Of a stretch of 17,058 nt of DNA, positions 7,344-14,906 are shown piece after piece; within the stretch, counting starts at the first letter, position 1; each line of letters begins with the position of its first letter. Source of the stretch: Bathymodiolus azoricus thioautotrophic gill symbiont (GTDB taxonomy: Bacteria > Pseudomonadota > Gammaproteobacteria > PS1 > Pseudothioglobaceae); assembly GCF_001298715.1 (NCBI RefSeq), contig NZ_CDSC02000272.1:1-17058 (forward strand), given 5' to 3'. The translations under genes and the position numbers were made by a program. The notes below the pieces were generated by a model. The model ran no database searches and was not told where the DNA came from. It saw only the letters and a list, made by a program, of their open reading frames with translations.

Positions 7344-8222
7344 TTATTGAGAAATAAGATTAGCCAAGCGTCGTCGATATACCCTCGCTTGTTCTAGATT
7401 CGTGTTCTCCAACATATTACAAACCATGCCAATCATTTCTTTGGCAGCGCCGTCTTTGAATTCAGCATCATTTTCTTGAATGAAAAACAAAGCTTCTATA
7501 CCACGCTCAATATCGTGCTCGGAAAATAAACAAACTGCCAAATCAAAATATGCTTGATAGTCATTAGGTGACTTCAATATATGTGCTCGTAGCTGCGCTA
7601 TGCCAACTGTATTTTGCGCTAAACGCTTGAAGTTAAGTTGACTGGCAATTGATACGCCAATGTCTAATTTCTGTGCAACTTCTGGCAACCTATCAAACAA
7701 ACTTTGCGCTCGCTCTATCTCGCCAATATCTAAGAAAATTTGCGTCATATCCAAAGCCACCCGCACATTGCTTGGGTCAGATGAAATCGCTTGAGTCAAC
7801 AGTATAATTGCTGCTTGAGTGTCGCCAGCTATGTGTTTTTCTCTTGCTTGCTCGCGTATATTATCAGATTCACGAAAAACGCCGTAATGCTTTAATAAAA
7901 TGCGCAACTCTTCTGCTTGCAATTCACCCTCTTCGCGTTGCACTTCTTTGCCATCTTTAAACACTACAAGCGTTGGTACATTGGTAATGGAGAATTGTTG
8001 CTTAAGTTCATCTTGCTCATCAATGTCAATTTTGGCAAAAATAAACTTACCAAAAAACTCGCTTGCCAAATCTGAAATTGCATACTCAGTTTTAATACAT
8101 GGCTCAGACCAAATACCCATAAATTCTATCAATACAGGTAAATGTGATGAGTTATGCATCACCAAATCTTCAAAGTTATTTTTACTGACTTCAAATATTA
8201 ACGGTTTATTTTCAGTGCTCAT
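7344..8222 (-). CDS. Thioredoxin-TPR chaperedoxin-like protein (CnoX/YbbN type)
   Basis: This 292-residue protein has an N-terminal thioredoxin domain (about 8-110) followed by a helical region with tetratricopeptide-like repeats (about 120-285, including TQAISSDPSNVRVALDMTQIFLDIGE and SPNDYQAYFDLAVCLF). The active site reads W38-S39-E-P-C42, so the first cysteine is replaced by serine and one cysteine remains. The cis-proline loop NVPT (81-84) is intact. E. coli CnoX (YbbN) has the same two-part architecture and a degraded active site; it acts as a holdase that passes clients to GroEL and protects them from over-oxidation. The start overlaps the stop of the 84-aa gene as ATGA, so it appears to be the last gene of the cbb cluster. 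This location suggests a RuBisCO-related role, but a general chaperone role is equally possible. Confidence 0.85.
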   Translation of the reverse strand: MSTENKPLIFEVSKNNFEDLVMHNSSHLPVLIEFMGIWSEPCIKTEYAISDLASEFFGKFIFAKIDIDEQDELKQQFSITNVPTLVVFKDGKEVQREEGELQAEELRILLKHYGVFRESDNIREQAREKHIAGDTQAAIILLTQAISSDPSNVRVALDMTQIFLDIGEIERAQSLFDRLPEVAQKLDIGVSIASQLNFKRLAQNTVGIAQLRAHILKSPNDYQAYFDLAVCLFSEHDIERGIEALFFIQENDAEFKDGAAKEMIGMVCNMLENTNLEQARVYRRRLANLISQ

Positions 8223-8473
8223 CTTGGTTGGAATAATATAGATTTAATCGTTTGGTAGTTGGTGGCAATGTTGCGTAAATTCTCTTCTCCTTGCTCTTTA
8301 TTTGCCAAGTTTTTTTTAATGTCTTTAATTTGCTCAACATATATTTTTTTCAATGTATCTAATGTTGCATTAACCTCATAAACGCTTGGATTGTCCTCGT
8401 CTTTCCAATCTTGCGGTAGCGTATGTGGATACTTAGGTTTAAACTCTAGAATATCTTTGTCAGTTTCAAACAT
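8219..8473 (-). CDS. Small charged protein downstream of cbbO, unknown function
   Basis: This 84-residue hydrophilic protein has no membrane segment. The N-terminal part (FKPKYPHTLPQDWKDEDNP) is proline-containing and probably extended. Residues about 30-80 form a likely coiled helix rich in K, E, I and L. The ATG follows the cbbO stop directly (TAAATG), and its stop overlaps the chaperedoxin start (ATGA), so it is almost certainly co-translated with both. I do not recognise a family. Some proteobacterial cbbLSQO operons carry an extra small gene after cbbO (cbbN in Nitrosomonas europaea is one I recall), but only position can be compared here. Confidence 0.78.
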   Translation of the reverse strand: MFETDKDILEFKPKYPHTLPQDWKDEDNPSVYEVNATLDTLKKIYVEQIKDIKKNLANKEQGEENLRNIATNYQTIKSILFQPR

Positions 8474-10834
8474 TTATGCGGTCAGGCTTGCAAACAACAA
8501 TGGCAACTGCTCAGGTAATTTCTCAACATTATCAACTATGGTGTAATTATTTTCACCAAAGATACGCTTAACATAGGTGTCTGCTTGAGGATCAAGCGTT
8601 AAACAATAAGTTAGAACACCTGTAGAATACAATTCTTCTACGGCTTTTTTAGTGTCAAAACGCAGATGTTGCGGATCACTTTCGTCAATATCGGCAGGTT
8701 CACCATCAGTGACCAATAAAATCAATTTTCGTTTTTGTTGTTGTTTATGCAAGTGTGTGCCGGCGTGCCTAAGGGCTGCGCCCATACGGGTAGACAAGCC
8801 ACCTTTCATACCTGCTAAACGAGATTTAGCGTCATCATCAAAGTGCTGATTAAAGTCTTTTAAGCGGAAGTATTGCACATCATGACGACCATCAGAAGCG
8901 AAGCCGTGTAGTGCAAATGGGTCGCCAATACCTTCAATCGCAGTCGACACCAAAGTTGCCGCTTCGCGGGTTAATTGTAAGACTGTTTTATCTGAACCCT
9001 CCATAACTTCATTGGTAGATTCTGACAAGTCTAGCAACACCACTACTGATAAATCACGGGTATTTAGCACATTGCGCATAGTGATTCTTGGATTGGGTTG
9101 CTCACCCATACGAATTGCAATCATGGCATCAATTGCTGCATTAATATCCACTTCATCGCCATCTTCCATACCGCGTTGTCGTTGAACGCCAGCAGGGGCT
9201 AATAAATCAATAATTTGACGGATGCGGTGTGCAATTGACTTATATTCAGTCAAGATATTTTCAATATCTTCAGGGTTGCCTTTTGGTGGTCTACGCTCAA
9301 AAATGGTTGCCCAATCAGGGCGATGTAGTTGGATTTGATAATCCCATTCTTGATAATGAAATGGATCAGAAACTGGCTCTTTACCCCAGGCATCGTTAAA
9401 CGACTTGGCGTCATCAGATAAATCATCTTCATAGGTGCGCATAATATCTGTACAAGTCCAGATCACTTGCGCATCATCGCCTGCCAATTCACAATCAACT
9501 TCATGTGCCATCATTAATGGACTCACTTCATAGCGCACTTGCTGCTGGCTCGCAGCCACATATTCCACACCCTTGTCCCAATTAATATCTTCATACTGCC
9601 ATATAATACGATTATCATCACGATAATCAACACGATAACGCTCTAAAATTCTAAGACTGGGTACTTCTTTTCGACCTTCAAAAATATTATAAAGCTCAAC
9701 ACCCATTAGCCATGCAAAATGATTATCGTCTTGATTGGCTTCAATTTTTTCATGAAATTTAGCTGCAAATTTATTGAGTTGTTCGTCATTACCTTTTTCA
9801 TCCTCATCTAATAATTGCAATGCGAATCCCTCAAGAATGCTCATGGTTTTATGTTCGGCAGGCTCTTCATGTTCAAGCATTATCAATGAGCGCCATAATT
9901 TCTTCAAACCAGGAAATTCATTAACAGCTTTATATTCAACACGCGCATCTTCTAAAAGACCAATAAAAAACATCTGTGCAGGGCTGAGCTGCTCGGCAGA
10001 CATTGGCTGACTGGTATACATCATATGCGCAGCCATATGTGCCACGGTAGCACGATAAATTTCCAAACCTTCAATGCTCTGATCATCACTTAATTTAATA
10101 TCATCAAGTGCATCTGGCACATAGAGAATTTTGTTTTCTATATAGGGTCTAAAATCCGTATATTCTGCGCCTGTAGGACGAATAAAGAAATCACGCCCCC
10201 ATAAGGCACGCAAATAAAAATTTAACTTACGCTGTACTTTAATAAATAAAACACCTCGGCGTTCTCTCTCTAGCATAGCACGAGAATCAGCCGACTCAAG
10301 TGAGAAATAAGAAGTAAGATTGTTATAATCTCTACGATAAGCCTTAGCGCCAAAATTAGCCCAACGGCGTAACCCACTCAAGGTTAACTTTGATAATAAT
10401 TCGTCAATATGCATCAACATCGGACGCAAACCACGAGCCGCTGTTGATACTAACTGATGGATTAAGGTTAAATAACCACGCACTAATTGCGCATCACCAA
10501 GATGACGGGCAACATTCGGCAAGGTAGACAATAGCAATATAATAACTTCACCAGAAGTCATTGATGAGGCTTTCATCGCTGCCGTAACACAATCAGGAAT
10601 AATATCCTCACCACACTCTTTAGCCATCTGTGGCATCACTTCAAGATAAGTCATCACCAAGTCATTACCACGACCTAAACCACACAGCGCTTTAGCGCCA
10701 TCCAGATAGTCTTTAAGTCCAGCAGGAGAAATAACACGCACAGCATCCTGGAATGTTGCCTCTAAAACTTCCTTAACTTCAGGCGCGATTTCTACTAAGA
10801 AATCAGCGTAGTCTTCTAATAGTATTTTTGACAT
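8474..10834 (-). CDS. cbbO: RuBisCO activase adaptor CbbO (von Willebrand factor A domain)
   Basis: CbbO partners the AAA+ ring CbbQ; together they use ATP to release tight-binding sugar phosphates from RuBisCO active sites. The protein has 786 residues. A long N-terminal helical and linker part (1-590) binds CbbQ in characterised systems. The C-terminal VWA domain (about 595-780) carries an intact metal-dependent adhesion site: D602-L-S604-E-S606, T682 in GLSTRMG and D710 in VTDGE. In known CbbO proteins this site contacts RuBisCO. It lies 31 bp after cbbQ without a strong ribosome site and directly abuts the 84-aa gene. Size and motif order match CbbO, with NorD-like proteins as the nearest alternative; the adjacent cbbQ and cbbLS settle the call. 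Confidence 0.95.
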   Translation of the reverse strand: MSKILLEDYADFLVEIAPEVKEVLEATFQDAVRVISPAGLKDYLDGAKALCGLGRGNDLVMTYLEVMPQMAKECGEDIIPDCVTAAMKASSMTSGEVIILLLSTLPNVARHLGDAQLVRGYLTLIHQLVSTAARGLRPMLMHIDELLSKLTLSGLRRWANFGAKAYRRDYNNLTSYFSLESADSRAMLERERRGVLFIKVQRKLNFYLRALWGRDFFIRPTGAEYTDFRPYIENKILYVPDALDDIKLSDDQSIEGLEIYRATVAHMAAHMMYTSQPMSAEQLSPAQMFFIGLLEDARVEYKAVNEFPGLKKLWRSLIMLEHEEPAEHKTMSILEGFALQLLDEDEKGNDEQLNKFAAKFHEKIEANQDDNHFAWLMGVELYNIFEGRKEVPSLRILERYRVDYRDDNRIIWQYEDINWDKGVEYVAASQQQVRYEVSPLMMAHEVDCELAGDDAQVIWTCTDIMRTYEDDLSDDAKSFNDAWGKEPVSDPFHYQEWDYQIQLHRPDWATIFERRPPKGNPEDIENILTEYKSIAHRIRQIIDLLAPAGVQRQRGMEDGDEVDINAAIDAMIAIRMGEQPNPRITMRNVLNTRDLSVVVLLDLSESTNEVMEGSDKTVLQLTREAATLVSTAIEGIGDPFALHGFASDGRHDVQYFRLKDFNQHFDDDAKSRLAGMKGGLSTRMGAALRHAGTHLHKQQQKRKLILLVTDGEPADIDESDPQHLRFDTKKAVEELYSTGVLTYCLTLDPQADTYVKRIFGENNYTIVDNVEKLPEQLPLLFASLTA

Positions 10835-10865
10835 AATCTGTACCGAACTGGCAAGATGACACTAA

Positions 10866-11681
10866 TCAACCTAGGAAAGTTTGAACTGCTGCATGAAGTG
10901 TATCACGCATGTCTGGATCATCGGTGAGTGGCGTAATCATCGTCATAGAACACGCCGCTTCAGCATCAACGCCTTTGGCAATTAACTGACCAGCGTAGAC
11001 CAATAAGCGTGTTGAAATACCCTCGTCTAAGCCATGTCCCTTAAGGTTTCTAGCGCGGTGTGCGATTTGCACTAATTTCTCAGCCATGATTTCATCAACA
11101 CCTGATTCTTTGGTGACAATAGCCACTTCTAATGCAGTTTCCGGATAATCAAAATCCAAGCCACCAAATCGTTGTTTGGTAGACTGTTTAAGGTCTTTCA
11201 TTAATGACTGATAACCAGGATTGTAAGAAATAACCAATTGGAAATCAGGGTGTGCCTTAACCAATTCACCCTTCTTATCAAGTGGTAATTCGCGACGATG
11301 ATCGGTTAATGGATGAATAACAACTGTGGTATCTTGGCGCGCCTCAACAATCTCATCTAAATAACAAATCGCACCAATACGCGCAGCTGTTGTTAAAGGT
11401 CCATCTTGCCATTTTGTACCATCTTTATCCAATAGGAAGCGGCCCACTAAATCAGATGCGGTCATATCTTCATTACAGGCAACACTAATTAAAGGTCTGC
11501 CTAATTTCCAAGCCATATATTCAACAAAGCGTGATTTGCCACAACCTGTCGGACCTTTGATCATCATCGGCATACGCACATCGTAAGCTGATTGATACAG
11601 CTCTACTTCATTATCAACAGCTTCATAATACGGCTCATCTTTAATAATGTATTGTTTTGGATCTATTTTTATATCAGACAT
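10866..11681 (-). CDS. cbbQ: RuBisCO activase AAA+ ATPase CbbQ
   Basis: This 271-residue MoxR-class AAA+ protein forms a hexamer that, with CbbO, remodels inhibited RuBisCO. Walker A is G43-P-T-G-C-G-K-S50, Walker B is I105-C-Y-L-D-E110, and N154 in SYNPGYQ fits sensor 1. HPLTDHRRELPL (123-134) and the QRFGG region match CbbQ and NorQ. Context distinguishes the two: it lies between RuBisCO genes and cbbO, with no nitric oxide reductase in sight. The ATG has GGAG about 8 bases upstream, a better ribosome site than those of cbbO or the small gene before it. It begins 26 bp after the 105-aa gene. Confidence 0.95.
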   Translation of the reverse strand: MSDIKIDPKQYIIKDEPYYEAVDNEVELYQSAYDVRMPMMIKGPTGCGKSRFVEYMAWKLGRPLISVACNEDMTASDLVGRFLLDKDGTKWQDGPLTTAARIGAICYLDEIVEARQDTTVVIHPLTDHRRELPLDKKGELVKAHPDFQLVISYNPGYQSLMKDLKQSTKQRFGGLDFDYPETALEVAIVTKESGVDEIMAEKLVQIAHRARNLKGHGLDEGISTRLLVYAGQLIAKGVDAEAACSMTMITPLTDDPDMRDTLHAAVQTFLG

Positions 11682-11707
11682 AACACTTCTCCACTATTTA
11701 TTAATTT

Positions 11708-12025
11708 TTATTCATCTTCATCATCAGTTTCATGCTCACCCGACCAACCTGCTTTTTTAGCATTTTGGATGGCAACATCATGAATACGCTGATGCCGTTC
11801 GCGCAATTCTGGCGGCAGGTAACTCACCATGCAACCATACTTATCCCACTCAGCATTAACCTCTTGCAACAAGGCATCAATGCCGGCTAAATTCCAACCT
11901 TCACAAGTCTGCGTTTCCTTAATCAATCCAAATACCCACGCATCTCTAATAACCTTACCAATGGTGGTCATGCCGCCATTAATTTCATTATTGATGCCTA
12001 CATATATTTTAGGTTTATTTGCCAT
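11708..12025 (-). CDS. Small conserved-looking protein between cbbS and cbbQ, unknown function
   Basis: This 105-residue protein begins MANKPKIYVGINNEINGG and ends in a very acidic tail (HETDDEDE). There is no membrane segment. A short beta-rich start is followed by helices with several Trp (DAWVFG, EGWNLAG, AEWDKYG) and a basic stretch (PPELRERHQRIHDVAIQNAKKAGW). The frame stays open 21 codons further upstream, but those codons lie inside the perfect hairpin at 12045-12094, and the ATG at 12025 gives a natural N-terminus, so I use it. The ribosome site (AAAGA) is weak. It is the first gene after the terminator and probably shares a transcript with cbbQ and cbbO. I cannot name a family. Position suggests a role with RuBisCO or the activase. 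Confidence 0.82.
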   Translation of the reverse strand: MANKPKIYVGINNEINGGMTTIGKVIRDAWVFGLIKETQTCEGWNLAGIDALLQEVNAEWDKYGCMVSYLPPELRERHQRIHDVAIQNAKKAGWSGEHETDDEDE

Positions 12026-12044
12026 AATTTTACTATCTTTAAAA

Positions 12045-12094
12045 GGTTTTTTGTCTTTAAAAGTCTGGAAGCAAACTTTTAAAGACAAAAAACC
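12045..12094 (-). repeat. Perfect 20-bp inverted repeat overlapping the cbbS terminator
   Basis: The arms at 12045-12064 and 12075-12094 are perfectly complementary over 20 bp with a 10-nt loop (12065-12074). On the minus-strand transcript the stem is mostly A-U, with G-C pairs near its base, and is followed by UUUU. Its promoter-side arm shares 12087-12094 with the second arm of the terminator just upstream, so the two hairpins cannot both form. It lies in the leader of the gene at 11708-12025. It may act as an RNase III or stability element for the cbbQO message, or as part of an attenuator. Confidence 0.75.
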
Positions 12095-12118
12095 CCAACA
12101 ACAAGGTTAGGGTTTTTT
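12087..12118 (-). terminator. Rho-independent terminator after cbbS
   Basis: Read on the minus strand, AAAAAACCCTAAC (12118-12106) and GTTGGGGTTTTTT (12099-12087) pair over 13 bp with one U-G wobble around the 6-nt loop CUUGUU. A run of six U follows the GC core. The hairpin starts about 20 bases after the cbbS stop. It should end or reduce transcription after cbbLS, leaving the activase genes to read-through. The A-rich flank means it could also work on the opposite strand. Confidence 0.85.
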
Positions 12119-12136
12119 GTTAGAACTCAGTGAGTA

Positions 12137-12484
12137 TTAAACCGTTTGACCACGGTAAATAACCATTGAAGTTCCTGCACATTGAGCAAAGTTGTCTAAA
12201 CCTAGCAAACGAACATGGTTGTCCGGATGTGCAGTATGACAATTTTCAATTTCTTGAAGGATTGCATCAACATCTGTTTCACCAAACATTGGCAACTTCC
12301 ACATGTACCAATATGAACCAGCAGCATGCTGTGGCTCAGTATGTTCTACACTTGGGTTCCAACCTTTGTCAACAATATATTGAATCTGCACACGCATCTG
12401 GTCCGCAGTTAAGGTAGGTAGGTATGAGAAAGTCTCGAATTTACGACTTTCAGCGTTACCTAAACTTGATTGATAATCTTGCAT
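12137..12484 (-). CDS. cbbS: RuBisCO small subunit, form IA
   Basis: This 115-residue small subunit caps the CbbL octamer. It has the family hallmarks [15 protein letters not shown] near the N-terminus, [32 protein letters not shown] (the conserved [11 protein letters not shown] core) and [11 protein letters not shown], ending MVIYRGQTV. The N-terminal region with the extra SRKFE stretch, as I remember the groups, fits the CbbQO-associated (IAq) small subunits rather than the carboxysomal (IAc) ones. This agrees with the absence of csoS genes here. It lies 14 bp after cbbL with an AGGAG ribosome site 7 bases before the ATG, and is followed by a strong terminator. Confidence 0.97.
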   Translation of the reverse strand: MQDYQSSLGNAESRKFETFSYLPTLTADQMRVQIQYIVDKGWNPSVEHTEPQHAAGSYWYMWKLPMFGETDVDAILQEIENCHTAHPDNHVRLLGLDNFAQCAGTSMVIYRGQTV

Positions 12485-12498
12485 ATTATTTCTCCTAT

Positions 12499-13917
12499 TT
12501 ATTTATGAGCCGCGTCAATCTTATCAACGGTATCAAATTCAAACTTGATCTCTTTCCAAGTTTCCATTGCGATTGCCAATTCAGGACTGTGCTTAGCTGC
12601 TGAAGTAAGAATATCTTTACCTTCTTTCTCTAATTCACGACCAGAGTTACGAGCTTCAACACAAGCCTCAACCGCAACACGGTTAGCTGCTGCGCCTGCT
12701 GCGTTACCCCATGGGTGACCTAGCGTACCACCACCAAACTGTAAACAAGAATCGTCACCGAAAATGTTTACTAGTGCTGGCATGTGCCATACATGAATAC
12801 CGCCAGAAGCAACAGGGATTACACCCGGCATAGAGCCCCAGTCTTGATCAAAGAAAATACCGCGTGAGCGATCTTCCTTAATAAATGAATCACGCATAAT
12901 GTCAATCCAACCTAGCGTTGCTTCACGATCGCCTTCAAGCTTACCTACAACGGTACCTGAATGCAAGTGATCACCACCAGATAAACGCAAAATCTTAGCA
13001 AGGACACGGAAGTGAATACCGTGGTGCGGATTACGGTCTAATACTGCGTGCATTGCACGGTGAATGTGTAATAACATACCGTTATCTTGACACCATTGTG
13101 CTAATTGCGTATTGGCACTCCAACCACCAGTAATGTAGTCATGCATAATGATCGGGGAACCGATTTCTTTAGCGTATTCAGCACGCTTCATCATTTCATC
13201 AGATGTTGGCGCTGTAACATTTAAATAGTGACCTTTACGCTCACCCGTTTCTGCTTCAGCTTTCTCAATTGCTTCTTGTACGAAGTCAAAACGAGCTCTC
13301 CAACGCATAAATGGCTGTGAGTTAATATTTTCATCGTCTTTGGTGAAATCTAAGCCACCACGAAGACCCTCATAACAAGCACGACCATAGTTCTTAGCTG
13401 ATAAACCTAACTTAGGCTTAATAGTACAACCCAATAAAGGACGACCATATTTGTTAAGAATATCACGCTCCATCTGAATACCTTGTGGCGGACCATTACA
13501 AGTCATAACATAAGCGATTGGGAAACGAATATCTTCCAGTCTTAATGCACGCAATGCTTTAAAGCCAAATACATTGCCCACCAAAGAAGTCATTACATTA
13601 ACGACTGAACCTTCTTCAAATAAATCAATCGGATAAGCAACGAATGCATAGAAACATGTATCGTCACCGGGTACATCTTCAATCGCATAGGCGCGACCTT
13701 TATAGTGATCCAAATCTGTCAACAAATCTGTCCATACTGTTGTCCAAGTACCTGTAGAAGATTCAGCTGCAACTGCTGCTGCAATTTCTTCTCTAGGAAC
13801 GCCCTCTTGTGGTGTTACTTTAAAACACGCCAGGATATCCGTTTCTAACGGGGTATAATCCGGCATCCAATAAGTATCGCGGTAATCTTTTACACCCGCA
13901 TCATAAACTTTAGCCAT
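12499..13917 (-). CDS. cbbL: RuBisCO large subunit, form I (IA)
   Basis: This enzyme carboxylates ribulose-1,5-bisphosphate, the CO2-fixing step of the Calvin cycle. It is a 472-residue full-length form I subunit. All catalytic residues are visible and offset by 8 from spinach numbering: E52 (SSTGTW), K167 and K169 (TIKPKLG), carbamylated K193 with metal ligands D195 and E196 (FTKDDE), H286 and R287 (HIHRAMH), and loop-6 K326 (TVVGKLEGD). AAAGGAG lies 9 bases before the ATG. It is transcribed first, from a clear promoter divergent from cbbR. Form II is excluded by the length, the sequence and the following cbbS. Nothing suggests impairment. Confidence 0.99.
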   Translation of the reverse strand: MAKVYDAGVKDYRDTYWMPDYTPLETDILACFKVTPQEGVPREEIAAAVAAESSTGTWTTVWTDLLTDLDHYKGRAYAIEDVPGDDTCFYAFVAYPIDLFEEGSVVNVMTSLVGNVFGFKALRALRLEDIRFPIAYVMTCNGPPQGIQMERDILNKYGRPLLGCTIKPKLGLSAKNYGRACYEGLRGGLDFTKDDENINSQPFMRWRARFDFVQEAIEKAEAETGERKGHYLNVTAPTSDEMMKRAEYAKEIGSPIIMHDYITGGWSANTQLAQWCQDNGMLLHIHRAMHAVLDRNPHHGIHFRVLAKILRLSGGDHLHSGTVVGKLEGDREATLGWIDIMRDSFIKEDRSRGIFFDQDWGSMPGVIPVASGGIHVWHMPALVNIFGDDSCLQFGGGTLGHPWGNAAGAAANRVAVEACVEARNSGRELEKEGKDILTSAAKHSPELAIAMETWKEIKFEFDTVDKIDAAHK

Positions 13918-13949
13918 TTCTATGGTCTCCTTTCATTAAAAGAACACAT

Positions 13950-13978
13950 ATCATACAATAATAAATAAATAATGTAAA
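13950..13978 (-). promoter_or_regulatory. Sigma-70-type promoter of cbbLS
   Basis: On the minus strand, TTTACA (13978-13973; 5 of 6 to consensus) and TATGAT (13955-13950; 5 of 6) are separated by exactly 17 bp. Transcription would start near 13942, giving a leader of about 25 bases that includes the AAAGGAG ribosome site of cbbL. This is the best promoter in the window and fits a highly expressed RuBisCO operon. Confidence 0.75.
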
Positions 13979-13995
13979 ATAATATTTATTTATTA
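13959..13995. promoter_or_regulatory. Candidate CbbR operator palindrome between cbbL and cbbR
   Basis: Arms TAATAAATAAATA (13959-13971) and TATTTATTTATTA (13983-13995) are perfect inverted repeats around an 11-bp centre. LysR-type regulators bind dyads containing T-N11-A, and CbbR normally acts from the cbbR/cbbL intergenic region. The dyad surrounds the -35 element of the cbbL promoter. The sequence is low-complexity TAAA, so part of the symmetry could be chance. Confidence 0.45.
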
Positions 13996-14012
13996 AATAA
14001 TAAATTTTATTT

Positions 14013-14906
14013 ATGATTAATTACACCCTTAAGCAACTCTATAGCTTTGAAGCGGTTGTGCGCTTAAAAAGTTTCACCAAAGCAAGTAAAGAACTTTATA
14101 TTACCCAACCTGCAGTGTATATGCAAATACAGCAATTGATACAAAATATCGGTGCAGAATTACTCAGCACTAAAGGCAAAAAAGTTTCACCCACGCATAT
14201 TGGTAAGAAATTCTACCAAACCTGTTTAACAGTGATTGCTAAGTTGGAACAATCAAAGGCAGATATCGAGCAAACCTTAAACCCTGACTCTGGGCATTTA
14301 GAGATTTCAGTTGCTACCACCACCAATTCTTTTGTTTCACGCGTATTGGCACAATTTAAACAACAATACCCTGATATGACCTTCCACTTGGAAGTAACTA
14401 ACCGTAAACTCTTGTTAGAAAAATTATCTAATCACAGTTCTGATTTGGTGGTTATGGGTGAGCCTCCTGCGGATATGTCGCTGATTACACAGCCATTTAT
14501 GGAAAACCCACTCATTGCCATTGCCCACCCTGATCACCCTTTGCTTAAAAACAAGAAGAATTCTATTAAGGCACTCAGTAAAGAAACTCTAATTACGCGT
14601 GAACAAGGCTCTGGAACGCGTATTACTATTGAACGCATTCTAGGTATGAAGTTTAACTCTGAAATCGAAATTAACTCAAATGAAGCAATCATTGAAGCAG
14701 TTCAAGCAGGGCTTGGCATTGGCTTTGTATCTAAACATACCGTTAAACTGGAACTTGAAAATGACATTATCAAACAACTGAATATTGATAAATTTCCAGT
14801 TATGCGTCATTGGCATACTGTACATAGTAACAAAACAGAACTTTCACCCATTGCTCAACGCTTTAAAGCGTTTATCATTGAAAGTGGGCAAAAGGTCTTT
14901 AGCTAA
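14013..14906 (+). CDS. cbbR: LysR-type regulator of the RuBisCO operon, CbbR
   Basis: This 297-residue LysR family regulator has an N-terminal winged helix-turn-helix (about 5-62: YTLKQLYSFEAVVRLKSFTKASKELYITQPAVYMQIQQL) and a periplasmic-binding-protein-like effector domain (about 90-295, including REQGSGTRITIERI and AVQAGLGIGFVSKHTV). CbbR proteins sense Calvin-cycle metabolites or NADPH and activate cbb transcription. The divergent position 95 bp from cbbL, together with the QPAVYMQIQQL recognition helix typical of CbbR, supports the name. The ATG at 14013 lacks a clear ribosome site. Its end overlaps the convergent purU by 8 bp. Confidence 0.93.
   Translation: MINYTLKQLYSFEAVVRLKSFTKASKELYITQPAVYMQIQQLIQNIGAELLSTKGKKVSPTHIGKKFYQTCLTVIAKLEQSKADIEQTLNPDSGHLEISVATTTNSFVSRVLAQFKQQYPDMTFHLEVTNRKLLLEKLSNHSSDLVVMGEPPADMSLITQPFMENPLIAIAHPDHPLLKNKKNSIKALSKETLITREQGSGTRITIERILGMKFNSEIEINSNEAIIEAVQAGLGIGFVSKHTVKLELENDIIKQLNIDKFPVMRHWHTVHSNKTELSPIAQRFKAFIIESGQKVFS

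Noticed and set aside
8652..8849. Open frames opposite cbbO, ArgJ and other genes as separate proteins
   Set aside because: They are antisense or shifted frames within strongly supported genes, with no ribosome sites or recognisable domains.
12026..12088. 21-residue N-terminal extension of the small protein upstream of cbbQ
   Set aside because: Those codons lie in the hairpin and its flank and have no ribosome site. The sequence reads as a by-product of the repeat.
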